Part shown: positions 51,052 to 63,714 of the stretch, in pieces
Layout: every line of letters starts with the position of its first letter
How positions within the stretch are numbered: the first letter of the stretch is position 1
From: Azolla caroliniana
Taxonomy: Eukaryota > Polypodiophyta
DNA length: 64,000 nt
Reading direction: 5' to 3'
NCBI GenBank assembly: GCA_043228905.1
Contig: JBHGNT010000018.1
Coordinates: forward strand, 62,001-126,000
Translations under genes and position numbers: made by a program
Notes under the pieces: model-generated
Seen by the model: only the letters and a program-made list of their open reading frames with translations
Database searches by the model: none
Told to the model about the DNA's origin: nothing

Positions 51052-51943
51052 GTGTTTTTAAGACGTGAATGTCGAACAATCTGGGGTTATGTCAAGAAAC
51101 TTATGCCACATTCTGGGAGTAATGTGAGAATAATCATTTGGGTTTTTAAACATGATGGTCCGAGAGGAAATAGTAACAGGTCTTATACTCCCACAGCCAT
51201 CATATTTGGTGATGCGCCTATTTTCTAGGCAAAGGCTGCATCACCTTATATCAATATGGAGACCGTACTGGCCAAAAGTAGGTCGTTAGCTTGTTGATAT
51301 TAGCAGTTGGCTAAACTAGCTAGGGGGGTTTGGGTTCTAACAACCTCTAAGTATGTATTATGTATGTAACTAACGAATATTTGTAAATTGGGCTACCGGG
51401 TTCTTTTTTCATGTCAGCGTCTCTCCATGCATCTGCTTTTAATGATTGAAATCATCAAGGTCAAGTCTGCCCATCGCACAGCACAAAGTTACAGAAACTT
51501 GTCTCATCATTCAATTATGTATTGGTACAATGGTTTACAACATTTCTATGTAGACCCCCATACGTGATGAAACTGATCATCTTGCATTTATATCCAGTAC
51601 TGAAGATGATAAGCTCCAAGTACCTTGGTTTTCATTAACATTTGACCACAGGGACGAACATGGCATAGCTGTATTACTGCTGGCAAGAAGCATTGGAAAC
51701 ATATTTATGTAGGATTTTATTTCTTTAAATGCTAGAGCTAATCTGGTTTAATTTTTTGTACAATTTCTTTTTGTTTTGCAGCCATTCGTCGATGAGGACC
51801 ATTTTATTCATAAGTACGTTCTACCACATCAGTATGCAATCATTATTCCCACATTTGGACTTGTAACTCTTTTTTGTTTCTTGGTTGTATTTATTGGTCT
51901 GATTATGCTAAAAAGAAGAAGTCCTAAATCTCACACCCATTAG
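50917..51943 (+). CDS. DPM2: DPM2, dolichol-phosphate mannosyltransferase regulatory subunit
   Basis: Small ER membrane protein that stabilises dolichol-phosphate-mannose synthase, which supplies mannose for N-glycans and GPI anchors. Exon 1 (50917-51006) encodes MELGDRAIGFSMLLFSVSLF and AYYTFWVIIL. Exon 2 (51782-51943) encodes PFVDEDHFIHKYVLPHQYAI, a second membrane helix and a short KRR tail. Together these give 83 residues, the normal length, with both transmembrane helices and the conserved FWVIIL-PFVD junction. The acceptor TTTTGCAG before PFVD is good. At the expected donor, however, the sequence after TTG is TTTAGC, not GT, and a CT repeat begins four bases later. The next in-phase GT is at 51046, which would add about 13 Leu/Ser residues. 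The gene is therefore either spliced at that site or damaged. Confidence 0.85.
51013..51045. repeat. (CT)n microsatellite at the DPM2 exon 1 edge
   Basis: About sixteen CT units, starting six bases after the conserved end of exon 1 and stopping at a GTGTATGTG. Confidence 0.92.
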
Positions 51944-53183
51944 TTGTTAGAAGATGTATTTTCTTAGTTAAACATGTCATGGGAAGGATCCGACAAGCCT
52001 GCCTCTCCGCTTTATGATGAGGACTTCCTGCTCGATAAACGGAAACCTATGGAAGTCTACCACACTCTTGTAACTTTCCCAATAAGTTAATAACTGTAGA
52101 ATTACGAATCATTTTCTTTACTGATGTGGAAAATCATCAAACTTCTATGTTTTTATTATGAGGCCATTTTTGTATTTTTTTTGCAATCGTTTCTCTCTAA
52201 ACTCAGAATGCTAAGTGTATAGTTAATGAGGATATTTGTTACCACAAGGTAGTTTTAATCCAACTCTATTTATTTTGGTTGATTATTCTTGAAGATGAGA
52301 CAACATTTTGAGAATAAATTACTTCATTCTTCTTTCCCTCTTTCATCTTTTAATATTAGAAGCCATTGCATTACCCAAAACATCATTGTGGATTCATGTA
52401 TAATACAGTCAACATAATCAAGACAGGCATCCAAAATAGTGACGAAAATGATAGGTATGGCATCACCACCAATTAACACATCAATACAATAATAAATAGG
52501 TCAGAACCAAATGTTGTTTCCATCCTAAGGTGTGTTCATACTTTGAAGCACAAAGTCTCGATGTGTGAATTAAGGCATACACATATGAGCTCTAGGTCAT
52601 AACCCGCCTTCACATATTATTATAGACTTGAAGAATTGCACTATACGTTGAGCATGTAAAAACCAAGTGATATTCATCCTTTATTAACCCTTCCTCACAT
52701 AGCTTACATACCACTTTATTGAAGGAGACCATTTGCATGCATGTCAATGGATGCCATCTACCAATCATGATATGGTGCTCAATGTTGATATGATATTAAA
52801 TAGATCAACATTGCAAAAAGGATGTCTCAGTAGATTTTTGGGAAGTAATAAATGTGGAAAATGCTGGTATTACTTCTTTGCATTATTTTATTGCCAAGCA
52901 AAGTTGGTATTTCCAACTTAGTACAGAGAAAGAAATGCAGGAATTTTCTGGGATTCCTTATTAGCAGAGTATTGTTAGAACTTCAGCATTCTTGTCTAGG
53001 TTAAAAAAAGAATGAACAATGAAAGTTAGCGATATCTAAAAACTAGATATATTCTACCTTCTGGACGATGCACACATTATGAACATCCCCACAGTAAAAA
53101 CAAACAGATGCTCTAAAATCACACAATCACCTGAAAGTACTGACCCATGAATAAATGAATTTCCATTCTCAATCAAAACCATT
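51944..53183. other. intergenic between DPM2 and the O-fucosyltransferase
   Basis: The 3' ends of two convergent genes lie at its edges. No gene, RNA or repeat recognised inside. Confidence 0.5.
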
Positions 53184-56100
53184 TTACATTGTTTCAAAAC
53201 TTCTACTACAAACACAATCTGGTGCTGGATATGTGTATAATGATTGTTTCACTTGACGAGGCTTGACATTGCCTATCCGATTATGGTGACCTTGCTTCAC
53301 TCGTCCTGTAAATTCTGTCCAATCAATACTTGTATTTAAAAAAACATCAGCCAAGTGTATCAAATCAGGCCGTATCGTCTTTTTAACACCTTCATATGTA
53401 CGATGACCAACCTAAAACACAAACCACCAAGACATAAACACCTCCACAAGAATATAACACATCTTCTTAGAGGCAAATGAGAAAGGAGGAAATGTAGTCC
53501 TACACTTACCAAAGCATTATGCATGTTGCCAGGTGAAGCTGAGATGAAAACATCACTATTCAAACTGACATAGTAGTCAAGGGCTGCCAATTGTGATGCT
53601 TTATTTTTAAATGCAGCTATCTCTTGGTGTGTAGTCAGACTGTATTTGGTTTGCATATACGGAAACAGCTGTCTCAGGCCAGCCATTCGTGGCTTTCCTC
53701 CATACACCTGTGCACAAACATTATTGAATAAATTGTGAATATTCTCAAAGAGTCAGGTACGAAGAGCAGAAAAAAGAATCTTAGAGAAAAACACCTTGTA
53801 AGATGCCACATAAAGCCGGGTATTGTTGGTGAACCCTAGAGCAGCTAGCATCAGGCCAACCTCTTCAGGTGTAAGAGGGCATTTTCCATGCTTGCGGAGC
53901 TCCACATCATTGTGCCGAGAGTTGGAAACCCTTCCTTGCCATAAATCCCTCCTATACTTCGCCATTGCCATTTGCTCTATTCTCCCGCCACCAAAGTCAC
54001 ACGCTGAATGGGCAACCATATCCTGAATGAGAATGTAATAGCATTAAACGTTAAATCAGTCACATATGAATTAAACATATGACAGTTGTATCACTGGCTA
54101 TTATGTTGCTGAAATACTGTGGGAAGCTTCACTCTAGTGCATTTAACATATATTTCAAATGAGGTTAGCCGGTTCATCAAACAAACTGAGAAACATACAC
54201 CAGCTATGAGGTGGGGGGAAACACGCATAGCAGTATTAAATAGCATTGCAAGTTCCCCTAGCTTGACATGGGAAAGTCAGATCAAAGAATGGCTTGGTGA
54301 ACTACATAAAATGAACGGGGAAAACATGTTATCAAGGAGACACAATGAGACTAGAAAGATTCATTTCAGTACAATATTTCACAAGGCATTAGGCAAAAAT
54401 AACATAAGAATAATATCGAAGTGCTCTTCGTATCTAAAATAATGCATAATCGTATAAGGATCCCTAATTGACGCAATATATATGTGGGAATACTGTTACA
54501 TCGTGGTACATCTCTCTTTCCACAAGGAGCCATCATCTGCCATTTAATTTTACACAAACATACACCTTACAGAAACCTGATCATCACACCAGAAGCCCAA
54601 TTTGCCATTGTTACATGGAATGGCACTGCAGGGATATTCCATGTAACAATGGCAACTGTTCTCCTGAAATTTTAAAAAAACTCTGTTGACATATTTCTCT
54701 TGATATACTGAGGAACTGTGATGTAGTTAGTGGGCACCACTCTGTCTCGTTTTCACAAAACACTAGGGGGTTCCATGAGGATCCTTAACGTTTATTCATT
54801 ACATAACACTGGTTGGGTTTGAAGGCAATCCATGCAACTTTTAACAGAGGATGACAGGAGACTGTCAATCTTAGCCATCAAACTGTCCAGCAAAAAAGAC
54901 AATAGATAATGAACATTTAAAAAAATATAAACGTTCCAAGTAATAGACGAGAAGAAAAAAGTTTCCATGACATCGTGGTAGTGATCTGTATCGACAGTTT
55001 GACGGTATCTCATTCCTTAACAACAGAGGTGATACCTTGGGCTTTGTGAACAGTTTACTATGGTCAAGAGATTTCGAATCAATATCCTAGTTTCAAGTTT
55101 CCTACTTTAGCAATGGATTGAAAGCACATACATGCCTGTACCCATCTGTTTTTCACTTCAGACATCATCCTGTTCCTGTTCCTGTTCTACGTGTATCATA
55201 TTGTTTCATGACCAAAAAAGACAATGTCCTTTGAGATTAAAGATTCAGGGAAAATATTCCTCTGATGCAATCTTACCAAAAAAATACTGACTGGATAGGC
55301 AGGCATACCTTGTCAAACCGTAAATGTAGAGCTAAAAACTTCCCTGACAGCATGACACTCTCCCCTTCAAAAACTGGTTTCCAATAGATCTCATTATTTT
55401 TTGTGCCTGTCGACCGTAAACGATCAATAATAAGATCACCGGTTTTTGTTATCTTATCAACAAATCGCAAAGCGTGAAAGTTCACTTTGCAGCGCAACTT
55501 CTGGATGTGTGGAGGTATTCCATCATAGGCTAATCTATGAGAAAAAGGCACCACTGCTGCAATGCCATAACTGCGAAAATTCCCATTTCAGATCCATGAG
55601 AAAAACGTATCACATCGACATTGGGCATTATGATTGCTTTTCAGCTATAATGTGAGAAAGTTGACACGCATATTGTGCATACACAAAATCCTATATAAAC
55701 AGTAAGACCCCTTATACCCATGCACAGCATCTAAATATTTTAATTCACGGGTATGAGGGGTCTTATTGGTTACATAGAAGATGGCAACGTGACAAAGAAG
55801 CAAACATAATGCACAGATTTCGATCTTATAAATTAATGCCTTACAATCAGCATTCATGAGAATTTCAACACCATGCATGAGAATTAAGTCAAATACAGCA
55901 AAGGTCAGAGAAGGCATGGATTATAGGTTCAAACTTCAGGAAAAAATTGTTGACCCAATCCAAAAACTGGTCACCTGATCCACCCAAGATGTGGAAAGGA
56001 CGATATAACTAGGCTTGGTAGATTTTGAACCTGACTGATTACCACAGACAATACTTCTTTCTAGAGAACAAGTTCAAATGCAAGGACACATATGTATGGA

Positions 56101-58707
56101 TAAAACTGACTGGCTATAAAAGCAATTATTGGAAGAGACCATGCATTTCTTCCTGGAGTGTAAACTGGTATATGGCTGGACCAAAACAAAGCCATTGGAC
56201 GGTGGTGTTGCAAGGTTGAGGCCTCTGAACAACACGTAGTAAAGTTCAAAACACCAATGTCTCAACAATGACACAGGAAATATCTCAAACTCTAAACGAA
56301 GTAAAAGATTTTGCAGCCATATTAATATGTGCATATATGACCTATTTTCCGAATCTCCATGGCTTTGGATCCGATTCAATACCTCCTCTGATAATTCCTC
56401 TATCTATATAGAGCTATGACTATAAAATTTGACCAAACACTCCAAGAAATTTTGTATTGTTGTAGGATTGCATTTATAGTTCTAATAAAAGGTTTCACAA
56501 TGTCATGAGAAAAACTCACAAAAAGAAGCATAAGAAGAAAAATAGTATGCCTGCATACGGGAAAATGTGGAATGTCGTTGTTGAGAATAAATACCTCAAT
56601 AATAATCAAAACTCAAAACTCCGAGCAAACAGAAAAATGCCTTGGGAGAGTGAGGCATATCTTTTGTAAAATTATATGTTCATAATAAATCATATGGCAT
56701 CAAAGAAGAACGTTCAATGTACTTCCCACTTGACAACTTACTCTCGTATAACAGGCAGAACGTTGTCAATGAACCAATTGGGTGGTGCTCGCGCAGGTGT
56801 GTTTTTCACTCTAGTTGCCCGAACACCTGTAGCATAGTACTCTCGTGAACTCCATGAATATTCACTCGGAAGTTCCTTGACTATAGGCACATCGTGCTCT
56901 AAAGTCTTGATAAAATGATCCACATCAAAAATATCAGCAAATGAGCTGTTACAAAATTGCTACAGATTAAGACGTGTCTAATAAATGCAAACCAAGTTTC
57001 CGCAATGAGAATCTTCTGTGCATATGTACAAACTTTAGCATTAAGAATAATTACCTAGAATCTTGCCAAAATGGATTCACATCGAACTGTGGCAGAACAA
57101 AGGTCACACCCAAGAGTTTGGCAACGGCAACTGCATCACATATCTGCAGCCATTACCACTGGACGCAAATAAAAAATGAAGATGATAAATCAAAAAGGCT
57201 CCAGCTACACATATGTTATACAACTTACAGCTATGCGTTGTTGATTTAGACCACCCTCCAAGAAAACTTGTAGAAAACCAGACCTATTTTCTGCAGGGAC
57301 TATATATAATCCATAGAAAGAGGAATTTGATTTACAATTAATTTTTCAAAAAGTTGGCAAAAGATAAGATTCAAACCAAACAATTTTACCTGAATATCAA
57401 CATAAAAATTAGACAATATGCACATTACAACAAAGATCTTATGCTGATGCTTTCTCAAAAAAGCTTACATTACATTTCGGGGTTGGAATTATGATATATA
57501 AGCACTAATTGAATAGTTTACTGGTATATAAGGTCTAAATTGAATGAATAAAGTACTGGGTAAAGAAAAATCCTATTTCCTATGTTAGAAGCCTCTCTTA
57601 CATAGCTATTTAGAAGGAGATAATAATCTCTGCATTTGGCAAAAGATGTTGGACAAACAGATACCTTTTTTTATGACTATCCTGCAAATTTGCTGTAAAC
57701 TTTGGACTATATAATTCATGGGTTACAGGTTAATGAACAACTACAATGGATAATAAGTAGGAACATCCATGCCTGAAACTGGAAAGCTGTAAGGGTTTAG
57801 GGTTTAGGGTTTACATTCATGGTTTATAGCATATATGCTGAAACTGGAAAGCTGTAAGCCAACGACGTAAGCCATGTCTATTCATGCTATTCATGTATAT
57901 ATATCCTAGATAACAAGACCCATGTTCGCCATCATCAGTGCTTATTGCATTCTAAAATTTCCCGCACAAGCAACTCCATCCCGCACACAAAATGTCAACA
58001 ACATATATTGATCAACATGGAAACTGTACGGTAAAATGGTAAGAAAAGACTATATATATTCTCCTTCCACCTAAAGGACTTCATAAGAAAAATAAATTTG
58101 ACACAAAGAAAAGCATGCTCTATTTACTCTCTATTGCCTACAGTTATCTTCATCATGAGTGAGAGAAACTCACTTAGCAAGCTGGTTACTGGTATTACAC
58201 TCCACCCACAATTTAAAAGTACAATGAAGTCTATTACATGCTATTTCTAGAATGTAAAAGGTCTTCATCATGAGTGAGAGAAACTCACTTAGCAAGCTGG
58301 CTACTGGTATTACACTCCACCCACAATTTAAAAGTACAATGAAGTCTATTACATGCTATTTCTAGAATGTAAAAGGTCATTTCCTGCAATAAGTAATGGC
58401 TTTCCAATGAAAAGAATGAAATGGTATGTGTGTGTTCAGAAGACATACAAGGGATAGTGGGTTCATTATCTACGCAAGGGAACCAGATTTTGCTATCTTG
58501 TAGTGGTGACCAAAGATCTACAGGTTCTCCGTCTTGCTGTATTAATTAAACAAGAGAACGTCAAACAATCAAATTTCACAACCAAAACCCACATAGTCGC
58601 ATAGAGTATATTAAAGATGTTGAGACACGAAAGAAATAACTTACACTGCGTGCATCAGCTGCACCCCTCATCAGAGACTCGTACATTACTTTAGGAGGTT
58701 TCCATTC
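53184..58707 (-). CDS. O-fucosyltransferase family protein (GDP-fucose type), N-terminal exon not found
   Basis: Golgi-type glycosyltransferase of the plant GDP-fucose protein O-fucosyltransferase family; the acceptor substrate is unknown. Exons in order: 58645-58707, 58449-58536, 57229-57299, 57055-57143, 56742-56945, 55309-55570, 53795-54022, 53510-53707 and 53184-53411. They join in phase to 476 residues. Signatures are EGGLNQQRIAICDAVAVAKL with FVLPQFDVNPFW (nucleotide-sugar fold), GIAAVVPFSHRLAYDG, KFLALHLRFDKDMVAHSACD (conserved Arg), CPLTPEEVGLMLAALGF, YGGKPRMAGLRQLFPYMQTK, LDYYVSLNSDVFISASPGN and GHRTYEG. The membrane anchor and cytoplasmic N-terminus expected before EWKPPKVMYESL were not identified upstream of 58707, so the true start is unknown. 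Introns hold a hairpin, a 115-bp tandem repeat and a telomere-like repeat. Confidence 0.9.
54602..54655. repeat. perfect 20-bp hairpin
   Basis: TTGCCATTGTTACATGGAAT (54602-54621) and its exact reverse complement (54636-54655) flank a 14-bp loop. It lies in an O-fucosyltransferase intron. Confidence 0.93.
57792..57813. repeat. interstitial telomere-like repeat
   Basis: Three units of AGGGTTT, the plant telomere motif, in an intron of the O-fucosyltransferase gene. Confidence 0.85.
58148..58377. repeat. 115-bp tandem duplication
   Basis: Two head-to-tail copies starting at 58148 and 58263, nearly identical (I saw one clear change, GGTTACT/GGCTACT). In the intron after O-fucosyltransferase exon 58449-58536. 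Very recent by its identity. Confidence 0.93.
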
Positions 58708-59091
58708 CTAGAGAATAATTATGAGTAAAACAAGAGGGTATTATAAATTTAGTGATCCTGTCATAATCAATCACCGACATCATGTATTTATCTACTTATA
58801 CTTTTTATGCATTATTTATGATGATGTGAAGAATCGAAACTACAATAACCCTGCTATGATTAGATCGCTGGAGCTAAAAGGGAACATATTATCAACATTG
58901 TCGATGAAGGTGATTTGCCACTGCGTCTGTGGGAAAATATGCAGAGTAAAAAAAAGTGCATGGAAGCAAAGACGAGAAATGGCAGATGTAAAACTACATG
59001 TCAAATTTCAAATGCAAGTAAAAATGGAAAATGGCAAAACGAGCGGCAGCTCGTTCCAAACCTAAACCCTAAGAAATTGGAGGAGAAGACG

Positions 59092-59095
<4 letters not shown>

Positions 59096-59133
<38 letters not shown>
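59096..59133. repeat. (TA)n microsatellite
   Basis: About nineteen TA units upstream of the O-fucosyltransferase. Confidence 0.92.
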
Positions 59134-59134
<1 letters not shown>

Positions 59135-59365
59135 GTATCGAGAGAGAGAGATGCTTACAGAGAACAGAGACGGCATGTGGCGTCCAAGAGGCTGGACGAG
59201 TAGATCCGGCCAGAGAGAGGAAGGGGTGAGGAGGAGCAAGGCGAGAGAGAGGGAGAGGATGGAGGAGAGGCCACGATCCCCACGTGCAATCTTCCGCGAT
59301 GTGGATGTCTTCATTTCTTCTCTCTGGAGGAAAACAAACTAAACTAATGCGAAGATCTTCGCGGA

Positions 59366-59394
59366 CCAGAGCAGAGCAGAGCAGAGCAGAGCAG
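59366..59394. repeat. (AGCAG)n microsatellite
   Basis: About five AGCAG units. Confidence 0.88.
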
Positions 59395-59465
59395 GGAGGA
59401 CTGAAGAAAAGAAGAGAAAAGCCTGGAGTGGAGTTTGGGGGGGTAAACGTCATATCTATTATCAA

Positions 59466-62285
59466 TCATTTATGTATTAATTACTTGCTCTTCAATTGTG
59501 TAATCTGTCTCCTCCTCTCCCCGTCTTCATTTTTCTCCTCCGTCTCTATACATTGTACATATATCAATACATATATGCTTATATAACATGCATACTCTCT
59601 CGATCGATCGACCTCTTTATTGTCCGCAACATTTCCATGAAATTTGTGGTCAAATGAGTGGTCTTCCGTGGGATGATTGCATCTAACACACATACATGCA
59701 ATAATGCAAGAAGGAAACAATAACTCCGAAAAAAACTAGGAAACGAACATTCACGTATCACTAACTACCAACAAACACGTGTAGCAACTCTTCAACAGAG
59801 TCACACAATATCCCATCCTCCATTGTCTATGATTTGCAACTATTTGGTGTCCTCTCTTTTGTTCTCTTCCACCAAGCTCATCGTTGATGTTATAGTGAGA
59901 AACACATGGATGTTAATGTTCGTGTCGTGTGAGAACCATAAATGTTAACACCTATTAAATTGCATGGAACTAGTGCACAATTGGCAATGTTGCATAAAAA
60001 AACATGTACACATGTGGTGTGTCCCCGTTGATCATGAGTTATCGGCCTTAATAACGCATCATATGAATGTCATTGTATTATATCCCTAAAAGGGTTGAAC
60101 TTGCAATAGCGTGTGTTATGAGATGGCCTTCAACACCTATGGGTTGCCGGATTCATTTTTGCAAATAAATTCCAATTGGAAGCATCACAAAGTATGGGAC
60201 TCGTTGATCAACGCATGTATTATGCACTCATAATGTAGGTGAGGATAGTGCACTAATATTTACAAACATAAGGGTATGTTCACTAATGTTAGATAGGGAC
60301 TAATGTGATTGGATAGAAGGAATGATAGGTGCATGCACTATCACGGTCCTCGCAACCAATGAATGGAGAGTATTTTAGAAAAACACATCTATTCAAAGGG
60401 GCCTAGGAAGAAGTACAAATGAGAGGCCTAACTACCCTCGTAAATCATGTTACATTGGATGGCTCAAGTCTCGAGACACCAGTGGTGCGTGTTTAGCCTT
60501 TGGTTGCGAGTCAGAGTCACATTTGCGACTATTGTATTACCTATTATAAAGTACTGGTCATCCTAATATACATTGGTATGGGACATTGGTGGTAGGTTGA
60601 CTATGTCCTCATCATAGGTCAGGGGTGGTTGGGAGAACATATTTTTCTATCCAATTTATTTCTCCTTTATTTAACTTTAAATTAAACTAGTAATAAACTC
60701 TTAACAACATGAACAAATGCAAGAGTTTAGACCAAAGAAATAAAAGTTGTGCACCATGATACACATAACTCGTACCGAAGAAAGCAAATTAGGGCTATGT
60801 GATTGACTTTTCCCGTTGATGTTTGTGAATCATTAAATCTCTGATTTTTTATTGGATTGTGATTCAAATCACCAATCGCGTGTTTGGATGGCTTACGACC
60901 TTATGTCTATGGTTCGGAAATGGTTATCTATGTTAGGAACAATCCCATCGAAAACCAAGCTCCCTCATCGCATGATCACTTAAAATAGAGGCAAACACCA
61001 CAAAATTAGAAGTGGTCAACAATTGTTTAGTACACATTCTATTGTGGACTCATTGAAGCTAGATTTCGTCAAGCCATTGTCGAGGAAGGATGATCTTTAG
61101 GCTTTTAACAACCATGCATGCCAAGAATGCTTGTGTACCATTTTGTCTACATGTGTGTAATTGTTTGAACTTTGGATGTAGATCAAAATTGAACTTTTCT
61201 TATAGTAACTATAGCCCATGAATTTTTCGATCACATATGATCTTACTATTAGGATTCATAACAATATTAGAAACTAGACCATTAAGATCACGTTTAGGAT
61301 GCATTTTCTTGGCATCCTCAAGATAAAGGCAACATGCAATGCAATGCTAGCAAATAGACGAGCATATGGCAATTTACTTTAGCATTTACTTGATGTTGTG
61401 TTTAGGGAAGTGCATAATGGAATTTACTTTAGCATTTACTTGATGTTTTGATATACATATATATATATGTGTATCAAATTCTGGGTCATTGTTAAATAAA
61501 CAAACTTGAATGATCAGCTTGTTATGAGACATGTACTTATATTTTACAATGGGAGCATGTTGCTCTTTTCCATATATTGAAAATGACACAATGTCTTTAA
61601 ATATGTACCTAGTTAATGGCTAGGATCACAAATGATGCATTCTCAAATAGTTGATATGGACATGATAAATGAATATCGACATCGTCAACAATTCTACTAA
61701 TATATGTCCACAAATTGGCCTACAATGTAATGGTACTAGTTATGTATCTCAACCACAATACCATATAGAAAGCAGAGTCAAGAGTCATTGCACCAACCGT
61801 ATGAGTACATTGATAACATTAAGAACGTATGCATGATTTAACATCTCCATTGAATCGTATGAAAGTCTCGTGAGTAATGATCTTATTGGTCTTTCGATCA
61901 CATGAGCTTTGAATCCAAGTATTTAATGTTATGCTACCTTTTAATGTTAGGTCCTCATTGGAAAATTTTAGACATTGGAGTGAAAAAGATTTATTATGTA
62001 TTCATGTAGTAAGATACAAGCTAAACTAGTGGCCATTTCTACAGGTACTAAAGCAACACAATTGTCAACCACCATGGTGCTAAAACAACAAAATACTCCT
62101 TCGACATTGTATCTATTATTTTGGTCTTTCTTCAAAAAGCATTAGCACACAACCCCACATGGTTATGTGTTGCCTTCTAAGTACCTTACCCTTGTAGTAT
62201 GTACGTTATTAGAGCGCCAACTCTAAGCCCTTTGGTTCAAGGTTCAACTGTCACGCTTCCTTTTTCCCTTAATTTACTAGATGCC
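59466..62285. other. intergenic, no recognised gene
   Basis: AT-rich sequence. Near 61367-61450 the block TTTACTTTAGCATTTACTTG occurs twice in tandem. A dispersed repeat copy lies at 61735-61905. No coding sequence that I can support. Confidence 0.5.
61735..61905. repeat. dispersed repeat, copy 2
   Basis: Matches 50390-50580 in the same orientation with many substitutions. Confidence 0.65.
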
Positions 62286-62375
62286 ATTGTGGAATATTGG
62301 GGTTGAACGCTTGACTTTCTAGTCTCTACGGACAACCTTGGCAATTGAGCTACAACCATATGCGTGGCACACGCC
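62286..62375 (-). repeat. tRNA-like (SINE head) sequence
   Basis: On the minus strand, GGTTGTAGCTCAATTGCCAA (A-box-like) is followed about 40 bp later by AAGCGTTCAACCCCAATATT (B-box-like). The order and spacing resemble tRNA-derived SINE heads. It does not fold to a clean tRNA that I could assign. Confidence 0.4.
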
Positions 62376-62690
62376 ACACGCGTGTCTCCAAGCTCAAAGG
62401 GAATGAGAAGGAATGCTTCCTCTTCTACATACATATATGATATTCTCATCTCATGTACATGTAAAAATCAATCGTTTTGAATCTTTTGATTTGGATACAT
62501 ACATACTTCCTTTTTATTAACCTTTTATTTACATACATACATATGTATCCTTCATTAAAACTAGAGGGCGAGAGGAGAGAAAGGTAAGAAAGACAGACAG
62601 AGAAAGAGAGCGTTTTAGGGTTCCCTTCGTCCAACGAACGACCTTCATCGTGTTACCTCGTCTTTTAGCAGTAGCCATAGTCTCACAGCC

Positions 62691-62793
62691 ATGACGTTGG
62701 TACCTGCGAAGATCGTACTGTCATACATTGGAGGGTCTATGATTATCTCATACGCCGTCTGGGACCTCACCCGCCAGAGGAAGATATTTGGAG
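62691..62793 (+). CDS. first exon of a short membrane protein, unassigned
   Basis: The ATG at 62691 starts MTLVPAKIVLSYIGGSMIIS, followed by YAVWDLTRQRKIFG, and the exon ends at a consensus donor (G|GTATGT, 62794). The N-terminal part (residues about 7-24) is a single hydrophobic segment, followed by a basic stretch typical of small organelle membrane proteins. A pyrimidine-rich leader with TTTAGGGTTC precedes it. I could not find a convincing second exon before position 64000, so the product is incomplete here. The composition and clean donor argue for a real gene; I do not assign a function. Confidence 0.6.
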
Positions 62794-63261
62794 GTATGTC
62801 TCTGTCTCTGTATCTAAACAACTCTAATCTTCTCTTAGATACTGCGTGCGTGCGTCTTTGCATGGATCGTCGATTTCGGGCTTTATGAATGTCTCTTTCA
62901 TAAATTACTGGTATGCTAGATCTCTTTAAGACGAACTACAGGATATTCACTTCTATCCAGAGTGGGCTTGCAGTATCGCTACGATGAAGTTCTTTATGTG
63001 CAATATGTATAATACCGGGAATTGGGAAGTTAGAGGTCGAAGAAGGTTAAGAGTAGGTCCATTAGTCTCGGTTGAACCAGATGGAAAATCCATGCTGATA
63101 TGGTAAAGAATCATTTCGCATGCCGAAAGCTGCATGTTGATTTGGCACACTGTCATTAAACCCATGGGAATTGTTGAGACGAGATAGATTTAACATAAGA
63201 AGTGAACCATGTTGCTGGTAAGGCTCAAAGGAGAGAAATCAATGTAAATGCCATTTCATTT

Positions 63262-63340
63262 AGCTGCCACATGAGTGGTTAAATCCCCAACCTTCTAGTT
63301 GCGTGGGAGTTTGAATCACCTTTAACTAGTGTTCAGCCTT
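63262..63340 (+). repeat. tRNA-like (SINE head) sequence
   Basis: GAGTGGTTAAATCCCC, then CCTTCTAGTTGCGTGGGAG, then TTTGAATCACC resemble the A- and B-box regions of plant tRNA-derived SINEs. The 3' body and target duplication were not delimited. Confidence 0.45.
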
Positions 63341-63714
63341 AGGAAAATCATAGTTTGGATATGGGTGGCTTTAACTTTATCTATATAGCTATATAAATGG
63401 CTAGCCACTATGGTGATGAGCCATTTAGCACCCATAACTAGAATTTAGCTAGTGAGCAGTTTTAAGCAGGATCAAGGCTAGAATGCTGATATCTAACTTA
63501 GGTATATTTAGGTGTGTAAAGAGCTTGCTGCCCTTCCGCATGTTTTCTTTTAAAGAAAGGAAACCATCATAGTTTATAAGAAAGCACAAGCCCTTTGGAA
63601 ATTAAATTATGAGGGGTGAATTAAGATTAGGGTGGATACTGTATGGCTGTGAACCTACACCTAATATGGTATATATATAGGGCTAGTTATTTTTATACAC
63701 AACACCTTATGGGA

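Larger units (their letters stand above)
58708..59465. other. upstream flank of the O-fucosyltransferase
   Basis: Should contain the missing N-terminal exon and promoter. A minus-strand ATG frame near 58960 reads MHFFLLCIFSHRRSGKSPSS but meets a stop before any donor, so I did not accept it. The rest is low-complexity. Confidence 0.4.

Noticed and set aside
58850-58970. MHFFLLCIFSHRRSGKSPSS frame as the missing first exon of the O-fucosyltransferase
   Set aside because: It meets a stop codon before any usable GT donor.
59001-59465. 154-codon minus-strand frame as N-terminus of the O-fucosyltransferase
   Set aside because: Crosses a TA microsatellite, has no membrane anchor in a sensible place and no donor that joins 58707 in phase.
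62286-62375. A functional tRNA gene
   Set aside because: A/B-box-like words are present, but I could not place acceptor, D and anticodon stems together; SINE remnant is the better guess.
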